DNA from: an uncultured Treponema sp.
Lineage (GTDB): Bacteria; Spirochaetota; Spirochaetia; Treponematales; Treponemataceae
DNA length: 64,000 nt
NCBI GenBank assembly: GCA_900319625.1
Contig: ONPD01000002.1
Span: forward strand, 124,001-188,000
Direction: 5' to 3'
Below, in pieces: positions 42,222 to 50,309 of this stretch. Both the position numbers and the translations under genes were made by a program. The notes beneath the pieces were generated by a model, which saw only the letters and a program-made list of their open reading frames with translations, was not told the DNA's origin and searched no databases. Numbering within the stretch: the stretch's first letter is position 1; each line of letters opens with the position of its first letter.

Positions 42222-43958
42222 GTGAAATTGCGTTTTTGGTCAGTTAAATTCTGTTCTCTTGCCATATCGGCTGCCCTTTTTTTGAGCAGTCCGCTTCATT
42301 CTGCGGCAAAGAAGAAAAAATCAAAATCATCTCACGTTACCGATACATATTCCGGGGAAGAATCTGTAAAGCTGCCTTCTGCAAAGAGAACTTATTTTTA
42401 CAAGATTGATTCTGAAGTTCTTATGAATGTTGAATTTGGTTCAGCTGACTCTCTAAGAAAGGGAATGCAGCTTCTTCATAAAACTGAGGGTAACTACGAG
42501 GAAAATGAACTTGTTCTTATAGAAATTGCCACAAAGCTTATGAAAATCGTATGGCCTTCCCAGCTGATTACCTGGGACCCGGTAAATCCACAAAGAGATA
42601 ATTCATATCTTGGGGCCATTGATTCTTCAGAACGTGGAATCTTTGATTCCTCTACAGAAAAAAATGATTTTCTTTCGACTATTCTTCCGGCTCTTGTGAT
42701 TCTCAGTCCTTCTGTTACAGCTTCTTCTTATGATTTGTGTGAAACTGCCTGTAACGAGGCCTTTGCCTTCAATAAGGATTCAGTTCTTGCCCACTATCTT
42801 TTGGGAAATGTCTATTTAAAAAGAAAGGATTATGCAAAGGCTTCTGAGCAGTTTAAAATCGTCTTTAATACTTCTAACTTTACCCGCGAAAACGGACTGG
42901 CCTATGCAAAATCTCTTCTTCATCTTAATGATGTAGATGGGGCTGAAATGGTTCTTGCTGGTTTCCCGCCTCAGACAAATGATATTGAATTTTTGAGGCT
43001 GCAGGCTTATGTGGCTTTTGCGCGCAGAAATTATCCTGCCGCAGAGCAGTACGTTGCCCGCGTCCTCCAGCAGGAGCCTAACGACCTCCAGTTCGTCCTT
43101 TTCCGCGCAAAAATCCTCATAGAAAAGAAGGACTATATCCGTGCAGTTTCTCTTCTTGATATGTATTCGCGCCAGAACGACACTTCAATCGATTATCTTC
43201 TGCTTCGAGCCAGTGTTCAGCTGGAATGGAGTAAAAACACCGATATGGCAACTCAGACAGTGGAGAAGGCCCTGCAGCTTTACCCGGAAAATCTCGACGC
43301 CCTCATGCTGGCTGCCCGCCTTTCTTCAGAAACAGACGCTCCTGTTGCGGGAAAATATGCCGATGAGCTGGCCGCTGAAATCCTGAAAAAAGAGCCTGAC
43401 AATACAGATGCAATGCGTTATGCCCTTTCGGGACTTATTCAGAGGGAAAACTGGAATGCCGCCTACACCCTTGTGTCACGCCTTGCCGCCCTGCCAAATC
43501 CATCCAGCGATGTAATCAAAAACTACGTTGAGGTTTGCATTAAACTTAAGAAAAAGGCAGAAGCCTTTGATTTTGCTAAAAAAATGCAGGCTCTGCGTCC
43601 GGAGGATGAAGAAATCCTTCAGGCCTATGTTTACGCCTACTGTGAAAACGGAAACCGCGATGTAGTTCTCAAATATATCAACACCCTTCTGGACTCTTCT
43701 TCTGCAAAAATGAAAAGTTTTCTTTATTATAGAAGAAGCTTTTTGCAGTTTACTGAGGATGCGGTTCTTGCAGACCTTCGTTCCTCATTGATTTCAAATC
43801 CGCGAAACAGTGATGCCCTTTTCCGCCTCTATCAGGTTTACTATTCAAAGAATGATTACCGCAAGGCTCAGTATTATCTGCGCCAGGTAGTTGCAATAAA
43901 ACCTAACGATTCTTCAATCCGCCGCCTTAATGAGGCCCTTACTCAGTTGATAAAATAG
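42222..43958 (+). CDS. Exported TPR-repeat protein
   Basis: A 578-residue protein with GTG start 42222 and signal peptide ending near LHSAA, followed by a Lys-rich stretch. From about residue 170 to the end it consists of tetratricopeptide repeats (AHYLLGNVYLKRKDYAKASE, YRKAQYYLRQVVAIKPND and others). It likely sits in the periplasm as a scaffold. The exact role is unknown; the neighbours are a membrane protein and the SecDF-YajC genes. Confidence 0.83.
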   Translation: MKLRFWSVKFCSLAISAALFLSSPLHSAAKKKKSKSSHVTDTYSGEESVKLPSAKRTYFYKIDSEVLMNVEFGSADSLRKGMQLLHKTEGNYEENELVLIEIATKLMKIVWPSQLITWDPVNPQRDNSYLGAIDSSERGIFDSSTEKNDFLSTILPALVILSPSVTASSYDLCETACNEAFAFNKDSVLAHYLLGNVYLKRKDYAKASEQFKIVFNTSNFTRENGLAYAKSLLHLNDVDGAEMVLAGFPPQTNDIEFLRLQAYVAFARRNYPAAEQYVARVLQQEPNDLQFVLFRAKILIEKKDYIRAVSLLDMYSRQNDTSIDYLLLRASVQLEWSKNTDMATQTVEKALQLYPENLDALMLAARLSSETDAPVAGKYADELAAEILKKEPDNTDAMRYALSGLIQRENWNAAYTLVSRLAALPNPSSDVIKNYVEVCIKLKKKAEAFDFAKKMQALRPEDEEILQAYVYAYCENGNRDVVLKYINTLLDSSSAKMKSFLYYRRSFLQFTEDAVLADLRSSLISNPRNSDALFRLYQVYYSKNDYRKAQYYLRQVVAIKPNDSSIRRLNEALTQLIK

Positions 43959-44036
43959 CCCATAAATGATATTTTTATATCCTGATACAATTGTCAAAAT
44001 TGGGTCGTATTTTAAAAAACTTAGGATGGGAAACAT

Positions 44037-44462
44037 ATGTCATTCATTCCATTTCTTCAGGCAGCCGGTGCTGCAGGAAGTGCATCAACAACAGGTGCTT
44101 TAACAGGCACACTTCTGCCATTTTTACTAATCATCGTTATTTTCTATTTCTTCTTGATTCGTCCACAGAATAAGAAACAGAAGGAAACTGAAAAAATGCT
44201 CGCTGCATTGAAAAAGGGCGATAAGGTTATCACAATTGGTGGTATTCACGGAACAATTTCTTCTGTAAAAGAGAAGACTGTAATCGTAAAGGTTGACGAG
44301 AACGTAAAGCTCGAATTCAACCGTTCAGCTATTGCTTCTGTAGAAAAAACTGACGCTGAAAAAGCAAAAGAAGCTGAAGAAAAAGCTGATAAAAAATCTA
44401 AAAAAGGTGACAAATCTTCGGAGACAGCTGTTGAAGCTGCAGAAACTGAAGAAAACAAATAA
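44037..44462 (+). CDS. yajC: Preprotein translocase subunit YajC
   Basis: A 141-residue membrane protein of the SecDF-YajC complex. One helix (about 22-42) is followed by the family block FFLIRPQNKKQKE and a small beta domain (GDKVITIGGIHGTISSVKE, interrupted by turns). The C-terminal 40 residues are an unusually Lys/Glu/Ala-rich extension. AGGATGGG is the ribosome site. secD follows after 17 nt. Confidence 0.94.
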   Translation: MSFIPFLQAAGAAGSASTTGALTGTLLPFLLIIVIFYFFLIRPQNKKQKETEKMLAALKKGDKVITIGGIHGTISSVKEKTVIVKVDENVKLEFNRSAIASVEKTDAEKAKEAEEKADKKSKKGDKSSETAVEAAETEENK

Positions 44463-44479
44463 TTGGGGTTTATAAAAAA

Positions 44480-46228
44480 ATGAACAAACGCTCACGTTTA
44501 GTACTTCTGCTTGTAGTTCTTGCGCTTTGTTTTGTTTTCCTCTGGCCGTCAATCAGCTGGTATGGAAGAACACCGAAGGAAGTTCAGGCTTTGGCTTTGG
44601 GTTCTACAGAAAACATCAAAGATTTTGCAACTGCAAAAGCATCTGAAGATGTAAATGCAATTAAAGCACTTGCATCAAAAGATTCCTCTGCCAAATTGGG
44701 AGAGGAATTTGCATGGCTGGAAAAAGATGCAGCCAAAAAATATAAGCTTTTGGACAAAAAAGTTTCAAAAGATATGACAGTAATTGACGTTCTTTCTGCT
44801 TACGACAGTGAGTATGAATTTATGAACGTAATTCAGGCCCGCTACCGCGACAGCATTCTCAAAGCTAAAAAATACTATGAGAACTCTGTAAAGCTTGGTC
44901 TTGACCTTTCTGGTGGTATGAACGTTATCGTTCGCGCTGACCTTGACGCTGCCGTTGAAGCAACAGGCGTAGAAAACATTCATCAGCCTGTAGCTGACTT
45001 CAAAAAAGAAGCAATGGCAAATGCTATTGAAAATCTTACAAGCCGTATCGACAAATTTGGTCTTACTTCTCCTACTGTTCGCCAGCAGGGTGATGACCGC
45101 ATCTATATCGAAATTCCAGGTGCTGCACAGGCTGATACAATCACAACCTTGATTATGGGTAAGGGTCTTTTGAACTTCCGTCTGGTTGATTCAGAAGCTA
45201 CTCAGAGTTTTAAGGCTTTCTATGCACAGCATCCTTCAAGTACATTCAACGCTGTTGGTGAATTGATGGATAAATCTATCATTCCTGCAGATTGCGAAGT
45301 TCTTGGTGAATATACAAAAGATGCTTATGGTCTTGATGAACGCTATGACTATGTTGTTGTAAAGAAGGAAATTGCCCTCGAAGGTAAGCACATTAAATCT
45401 GCTGAAGTTCGCGCAGACACAATCACAAATCAGCCTGAAGTTGCCTTCATGCTTGATGATGAAGGTGCTAAGATTTTCGCAGACTTCACTGGTGCTCACG
45501 TAGGACAGAACCTTGCAATCGTAAGCGACAACAAGGTTAAATCAAATGCAACAATTAAAACTGCAATTACCGGCGGAAGCGTTTCTTTGAGCGGTGGTTT
45601 CAGCTATGACGAAGCAAACAACATTAAAAAGGTTTTGCAGTCAGCATGGCTTGAAGTTCCTCTTGAAGTTGAAAGCCAGCAGGTAATCGGTGCCAGCCTT
45701 GGAGAGCAGGCTATCCATCAGGGTATCTTTGCTATCTGTCTTGGTCTTGGCTTGATTCTTGTTTTCCTTCTTTTGTTCTACAAGCTTTCAGGTATCAACG
45801 CAGTTGTAGCTCAGATTTTGAACCTTTACATTATGTTCTCGGTTCTTTCTGCTTTCAATTTGACTCTTACACTTTCTTCTATTGCCGGTATGATTCTTAC
45901 AATCGGTATGGCCGTAGATGCTAACGTTCTTATTTTTGAGCGTATTAAAGAAGAATTGCGCCAGGGTAAAACACGTCTCGTTGCAATTGCAATGGGATTT
46001 GATAATGCTTTCTGGGCAATTATGGACTCTAACATCACAACCTTCATTGCCGCTATCTTCCTTTCACAGTTAGGAACTGGTGCAATCCAGGGATTCGCAG
46101 TTTCACTTGCAATCGGTGTTGTTTCTTCTGTATTTACAGCTTTGTTTGTATCACGCCTTATGTTCGACTTCGATACAGATGTTCTTCACGCAAAGAAAGT
46201 AAGTATCGGCTGGGGGATTAAACAATGA
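44480..46228 (+). CDS. secD: Protein translocase subunit SecD
   Basis: A 582-residue RND-fold membrane protein that uses the proton or sodium gradient to finish Sec-dependent export. The first helix is at 8-25, with a periplasmic P1 domain carrying KLGLDLSGGMNVIVRADLD (typical LGLDLRGG motif). Five more helices follow in the C-terminal third (GMAVDANVLIFERIKEELRQ is the conserved TM4-5 loop). The stop overlaps the secF start (ATGA). Confidence 0.95.
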   Translation: MNKRSRLVLLLVVLALCFVFLWPSISWYGRTPKEVQALALGSTENIKDFATAKASEDVNAIKALASKDSSAKLGEEFAWLEKDAAKKYKLLDKKVSKDMTVIDVLSAYDSEYEFMNVIQARYRDSILKAKKYYENSVKLGLDLSGGMNVIVRADLDAAVEATGVENIHQPVADFKKEAMANAIENLTSRIDKFGLTSPTVRQQGDDRIYIEIPGAAQADTITTLIMGKGLLNFRLVDSEATQSFKAFYAQHPSSTFNAVGELMDKSIIPADCEVLGEYTKDAYGLDERYDYVVVKKEIALEGKHIKSAEVRADTITNQPEVAFMLDDEGAKIFADFTGAHVGQNLAIVSDNKVKSNATIKTAITGGSVSLSGGFSYDEANNIKKVLQSAWLEVPLEVESQQVIGASLGEQAIHQGIFAICLGLGLILVFLLLFYKLSGINAVVAQILNLYIMFSVLSAFNLTLTLSSIAGMILTIGMAVDANVLIFERIKEELRQGKTRLVAIAMGFDNAFWAIMDSNITTFIAAIFLSQLGTGAIQGFAVSLAIGVVSSVFTALFVSRLMFDFDTDVLHAKKVSIGWGIKQ

Positions 46229-47439
46229 AAAGATTGAATTTTAATAAAGGTTTTATTCCTTGTGCAGTTCTTAGCCTTGCAGTGATTGTATTCGGTATCG
46301 TAGGACTTGTTACAAAGGGAATTAATTTTGGTATCGACTTCAAGCCTGGTCTTATCGAGGAAGTTCGTGTAGCTCCTCCAGTTGCAGAAGTTACATATAA
46401 CGGTTCTGCAAAGGTTGCTATGGAACTCAGCGCTGGTCAGCTTGATCTGGTAATTTCTGGTCTTGGTGCTGTAAACGAAACTCGTTCTTTCAACTTTGCT
46501 GAATTTACTACTGTTGGAACTCTTGCTGCAGAAATGAACAAGGTTTCAGGAGTAAACGTAAAGGTTTTGAATGCTGATTTTGCTTCTACAAAGCTTTTCC
46601 TCAACTCAGCAGTTTCTAACCAGCTTACAGATTCAGTTTTGTATGTATATCCTTCTGGAACTTCAGAAATCACAACTGATGATGTTCGTTCAGCACTTGC
46701 TTCACTTTCTGGTATTGATGTAAAACAGCTCGGTCAGGGCGCAGATGCCAGCTATCAGATCCGTATGGGAGCTACAAAAGAGCTTTCTCAGGCTGATATG
46801 CAGGAAAGCGTAAACAACCAGCTTTATTCAGCATTCGGTAAAGAAAATGTTGCTATCGTAAAAACTGACTTTATTGGTTCAAGCATGTCTAACTCAATTG
46901 CTTCTAAATCTATCCTTATGTTTGTTCTTACAGTTGCATTGATCTGGATTTATGCTGCCTTCCGTTTCCACTGGGACTTCGCTCTGGGTTCTGTAATCGC
47001 TTTGATTCACGATACTATGATTATGCTTACATTCATTACATGGACTCAGATGGAATTCTCTACAACTGTTCTTGCAGCAGTTCTTACAATCATCGGTTAC
47101 TCAATCAACGCTACTGTCGTAATTCTTGACCGTATCCGTTACAACCTTGTTTATATGAAGGATGTTAAGACTTTCACACCGATTTTGAACCAGTCACTTT
47201 CTGATACACTTGTACGCTCAATTTTGACTACAGTAACAACTTTGTTTGCTGTAATTTCATTGTACGTATTCACAACAGGAAGCATCAAAGACTTCTCTCT
47301 TGCTTTGATTGTTGGTTTGATCAGCGGTATGTACTCTTCAATCTTCATTTCAAGCGGATTCATCCAGTTCTTCCGCCGCACATGGCAGCCGGAATTTGGT
47401 GTTCACCATTCGCTTAAAAATGTAAAGGCTGACGAGTAG
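46225..47439 (+). CDS. secF: Protein translocase subunit SecF
   Basis: A 404-residue partner of SecD. It has a first helix, the GINFGIDFKPG motif that parallels the GIDF(T/A)GG of the family, a longer than usual periplasmic region (about 45-215), and five helices with SINATVVILDRIRYNL as the conserved loop. Overlap with secD indicates coupled translation for one-to-one assembly. Confidence 0.94.
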   Translation: MKRLNFNKGFIPCAVLSLAVIVFGIVGLVTKGINFGIDFKPGLIEEVRVAPPVAEVTYNGSAKVAMELSAGQLDLVISGLGAVNETRSFNFAEFTTVGTLAAEMNKVSGVNVKVLNADFASTKLFLNSAVSNQLTDSVLYVYPSGTSEITTDDVRSALASLSGIDVKQLGQGADASYQIRMGATKELSQADMQESVNNQLYSAFGKENVAIVKTDFIGSSMSNSIASKSILMFVLTVALIWIYAAFRFHWDFALGSVIALIHDTMIMLTFITWTQMEFSTTVLAAVLTIIGYSINATVVILDRIRYNLVYMKDVKTFTPILNQSLSDTLVRSILTTVTTLFAVISLYVFTTGSIKDFSLALIVGLISGMYSSIFISSGFIQFFRRTWQPEFGVHHSLKNVKADE

Positions 47440-47445
47440 CCTTAC

Positions 47446-47476
47446 AGCGCGGGATTTTTTCCCGCGCTTTTTTTTT
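47446..47476 (+). terminator. Terminator of yajC-secD-secF
   Basis: AGCGCGGG (47446-47453) pairs with CCCGCGCT (47461-47468), loop ATTTTTT, then nine T residues to 47476. A strong intrinsic terminator just after the secF stop. Confidence 0.92.
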
Positions 47477-47511
47477 ATCTCTTTGACTTTTCAAGCCTTA
47501 TTAAAAAATGT

Positions 47512-47517
47512 TAAAAT
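47512..47517 (+). promoter_or_regulatory. -10 box of the pyrophosphatase gene, possibly leaderless
   Basis: TAAAAT ends 7 nt before ATG 47525 with no ribosome site. TTGACT at 47483-47488 is too far (23 nt) for a standard -35, so the promoter is tentative. Confidence 0.35.
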
Positions 47518-47524
47518 CCAATTT

Positions 47525-49180
47525 ATGGAAAAAACAATTTACGTTATAGGGCACAAAAATCCTGATACAGATTCAGTTGTAAGCGCAGTTGCTTACGCTA
47601 AGCTTAAAAATCTGATGGGCTATCCTGAATATACGGCTGCCCGTGCCGGTCACTTGAATCCCCAGACAACTTATATTTTTGAAAAATTTGGACTTGCTCG
47701 TCCTCATTATGTTCCGGATTTGATTCCCAAGGTTGAATATTTTATGCCTAAGGGAGTTGAAACTGTTTCTCAGAATGTTTCGATTTGGGAAGCAATCGGA
47801 ATCATGAAAAAGAAGAGTATCCGTGTTCTGCCTGTTGTTGATGCTGACGGAAAATATATTTCCATGCTTCATTACACAGGCTTTGCAAACGGCGTGCTCA
47901 AGTTTATGAATCCTGAGAAGCACAATTTTATTTCAACAAACCTTTCTTTGATTCAGAAAACTCTTAATGCCCAGGTTCTGGTTCAGACTTTTGAGGCTGA
48001 TAAGATTTTTAAGGGCCACGTTCTTGTTGCATCATCTTCTACCGACAAGTTTGAAAAGACCCTTAAATCTCATGCCAGCGAAGAATTAATCGTAATTGCC
48101 AGTGACCGCGATGATATTCACGAGCTCTGTATTGAAAATAAGGTAAAGGTTCTGATTATTACTTCGGGCTTTGCTCTCAAAAAGGAAGTTCGGGAAAAGG
48201 CTGAAAAGGCCGGTGTCAGCGTTCTGATCAGTCCTTATTCAACGTCTCCTACCTCAGAATTGATTTCCTTTGCAATGCCGGTCAGCGTTATCGGTGACAG
48301 TGAAATCAGGCCTGTTTACGAAAACGACACTGTTTCCAAAATTAAGGAAATTCTTTTCAACTCTCAGATTAAATATCTTCCTGTCGTTGATACTGACAAT
48401 AAGGTTGTAGGAATTATTTCTGAACACGATTTGCTGCGTCAGCCTAATGTTGAGGTTTGTCTTGTTGACCACAACGAGCCTAGTCAGGCGGTAGAGGGCC
48501 TTGACCACTACAAAATCCTTGAGATAATTGACCACCATCGTCTTGGAAATCTTTCTACCAAGTATCCGATTACCTTTATCAATAAACCGGTTGGCTCGAC
48601 TGCAACTCTGATTACCGGTCTTTACCGCGAGGCAAAAATCCCTATTCCAAAGGAGATAGCATCGCTGCTTCTCTGCGGAATTTTAAGCGACACTTTGATT
48701 TTGAAGTCCGCTACCGTTACTCAGGTGGATATTGATACCGCTGAATATCTTTCTGACATTGCAAATCTTGATATTCAGGCTCTTGGGAACGAAATTATTC
48801 TTGCGGGAAGCCGAATCGGAAACCGTGATGCGGGTGAGCTTATCCGCCAGGATATGAAGGAATATACTGAAGGTAAGGCTGTTTACACTGTAAGCCAGAT
48901 TGAAGTTGGAAGCACAAAGGAAATTATCGACCGCAAGGAAGAGTTTTTCCGCGAGCTTGCAATTGAACGCCGCAGCCGCAAGGGATTATTCTCTTGTCTT
49001 CTGGTAACGGACATTACAACGCTTTCAAGCATACTTTTGATTGACTGTGAGGATAAATTTACTTCTTTTATCAACTGGCCTAAGCAGGAAGAAAATATTT
49101 ACTTTTTGCAGGGCGTAGTTTCAAGAAAGAAACAGCTTGTACCTTTGATTACGGAAGTTGTACTTAATTATCTGAAATAA
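47525..49180 (+). CDS. ppaC: Manganese-dependent inorganic pyrophosphatase with CBS domains
   Basis: A 551-residue family II pyrophosphatase that hydrolyses diphosphate in the cytosol. The DHH part is split by a regulatory insert. Residues 1-65 carry GHKNPDTDS and the metal ligands. Then follow a CBS domain, a DRTGG-like domain and a second CBS domain (to about 310). The phosphoesterase resumes with DHNEPSQ and DHHRLGN and ends with the DHHA2 domain. CBS-PPases are controlled by adenine nucleotides, and the DRTGG form by diadenosine polyphosphates. ATG 47525 begins the conserved YVIGHKNPD strand directly. Confidence 0.92.
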   Translation: MEKTIYVIGHKNPDTDSVVSAVAYAKLKNLMGYPEYTAARAGHLNPQTTYIFEKFGLARPHYVPDLIPKVEYFMPKGVETVSQNVSIWEAIGIMKKKSIRVLPVVDADGKYISMLHYTGFANGVLKFMNPEKHNFISTNLSLIQKTLNAQVLVQTFEADKIFKGHVLVASSSTDKFEKTLKSHASEELIVIASDRDDIHELCIENKVKVLIITSGFALKKEVREKAEKAGVSVLISPYSTSPTSELISFAMPVSVIGDSEIRPVYENDTVSKIKEILFNSQIKYLPVVDTDNKVVGIISEHDLLRQPNVEVCLVDHNEPSQAVEGLDHYKILEIIDHHRLGNLSTKYPITFINKPVGSTATLITGLYREAKIPIPKEIASLLLCGILSDTLILKSATVTQVDIDTAEYLSDIANLDIQALGNEIILAGSRIGNRDAGELIRQDMKEYTEGKAVYTVSQIEVGSTKEIIDRKEEFFRELAIERRSRKGLFSCLLVTDITTLSSILLIDCEDKFTSFINWPKQEENIYFLQGVVSRKKQLVPLITEVVLNYLK

Positions 49181-49271
49181 TGGGTTAAAATGACCCACAA
49201 ATTTCGTAAAAACGGGCTTCTGTATCAAAAAAGCCCACAATATAATAATAAATGCGCCAAAAGGCAAGAAA

Positions 49272-49305
49272 AAAAGAGAAAATTTTCGAATTTTCTCTTT
49301 TTTTT
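49272..49305 (+). terminator. Terminator after the pyrophosphatase gene
   Basis: A 13-bp stem (49272-49284 with 49289-49301) closed by a TTCG tetraloop and flanked by A and T runs, so it could work in both directions. Smaller GGGT/ACCC and GGGCTT/AAGCCC hairpins lie upstream in 49181-49240. Confidence 0.85.
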
Positions 49306-49312
49306 ATAAAAT

Positions 49313-49322
49313 TTTCCGGAAA
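49313..49322. promoter_or_regulatory. Palindrome upstream of the sigma-54 promoter
   Basis: TTTCCGGAAA is a perfect 10-bp palindrome ending 8 bp before the -24 element. It could be a regulator site, though sigma-54 activators usually bind further upstream. Confidence 0.35.
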
Positions 49323-49330
49323 TATGAAGG

Positions 49331-49347
49331 TTGGCACGATAGTTGCT
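49331..49347 (+). promoter_or_regulatory. Sigma-54 (RpoN) promoter of the sigma-factor gene
   Basis: TTGGCACGATAGTTGCT matches the sigma-54 consensus YTGGCACGRNNNTTGCW at every defined position, with the -24 GG (49333-49334) and -12 GC (49345-49346) ten bases apart. Transcription should start near 49357, leaving a 29-nt leader with GGAGG before the ATG. Confidence 0.85.
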
Positions 49348-49385
49348 ATATATCAGGTGATAATATAGCAAACGGAGGCTTTCAA

Positions 49386-50228
49386 ATGAAATACGATGAT
49401 GAAGTTTTGGGAATGTATCTTAAGGAAATCAACAAGATTCCTTTGCTTTCGCGCGAAGAAGAAAACGAGCTGGCTATTAAGGCTAAGAACGGCGATAAAG
49501 CAGCAAAAAACAGAATCGTAACCTCCAACCTCCGCTTTGTAGTAAACGTAGCAAAAAAATATCAGAATCACGGCCTTGATATGACTGACCTTATCAGCGA
49601 GGGCAATATCGGTCTTTTGACTGCAATCGAAAAGTTTGATGTTTCAAAAGGCTATCATTTTATTTCTTACGCTGTATGGTGGATTCGCCAGAGCATTCTT
49701 AAGTCAATCTGCGAAAAGAGCCGTGCAATCCGTCTTCCACTTAACCGCGCAAATGAACTTGTTCAGATTGAGCGCGCAAGAAAATCTATTCATGGAAAGA
49801 AAACTGAGCATGAGGAATATGAAGAAATCGCTGAGCTTTTGAATATGAGTGCTTCTCACGTTCGCGAAATGATTAACATCAGCCGCGAAATGGTTTCTCT
49901 TGATGCCGAAGTCAGCGGAAATGATTCCGGCAAGGCAAATGTTGCAGACTTCCAGGAAGATACAATCAACGCTCGTCCTGAAGAAAAGGTTATTGAACAG
50001 TCTATGTCCAAAGATATCAACCGCGTTCTTGATACCCTCAAGCCTAACGAAAGCCGCGTAATCCGTATGCGCTACGGTTTGAACGGTGCAAAGGCAATGA
50101 GTCTGAAAGAAGTTGGCGAGCACTGTGATTTGACTAAAGAGCGTATCCGTCAGATTGAAAAGACAGCAATTACAAGACTTCAGCATCCGACACGCGCAAG
50201 AAGACTTATTGATTACGTTGCCGCATAG
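49386..50228 (+). CDS. Sigma-70-family RNA polymerase sigma factor (group 2-like)
   Basis: A 280-residue sigma factor without region 1.1. Region 1.2 starts at residue 8 (LGMYLKEINKIPLLSREEE), region 2 has NLRFVVNVAKKYQNHGLDMT split by the core-binding turn, then DLISEGNIGLLTAIEKFD and the -10 recognition helix YHFISYAVWWIRQSI. Region 3 and region 4.2 (LKEVGEHCDLTKERIRQIEK) complete it. Size and lack of 1.1 fit a group 2 or RpoS-like factor rather than the primary RpoD. A perfect sigma-54 promoter lies upstream, so it is probably made only when RpoN and an activator are active. Confidence 0.92.
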   Translation: MKYDDEVLGMYLKEINKIPLLSREEENELAIKAKNGDKAAKNRIVTSNLRFVVNVAKKYQNHGLDMTDLISEGNIGLLTAIEKFDVSKGYHFISYAVWWIRQSILKSICEKSRAIRLPLNRANELVQIERARKSIHGKKTEHEEYEEIAELLNMSASHVREMINISREMVSLDAEVSGNDSGKANVADFQEDTINARPEEKVIEQSMSKDINRVLDTLKPNESRVIRMRYGLNGAKAMSLKEVGEHCDLTKERIRQIEKTAITRLQHPTRARRLIDYVAA

Positions 50229-50232
50229 ATCT

Positions 50233-50307
50233 GCTCAGGTCGTAAGGCCTCATAAAAATGTTTGAGCACGTAACCTGAGCGGCAAGTTTTGCATGAGCAA
50301 AACTTGC
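50233..50307. terminator. Two adjacent hairpins between converging sigma and recG genes
   Basis: GCTCAGGT (50233-50240) pairs with ACCTGAGC (50273-50280), and GCAAGTTTTGC (50282-50292) pairs with GCAAAACTTGC (50297-50307). The second has T-rich flanks on both strands and probably ends both converging transcripts. Confidence 0.6.
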
Positions 50308-50309
50308 AT

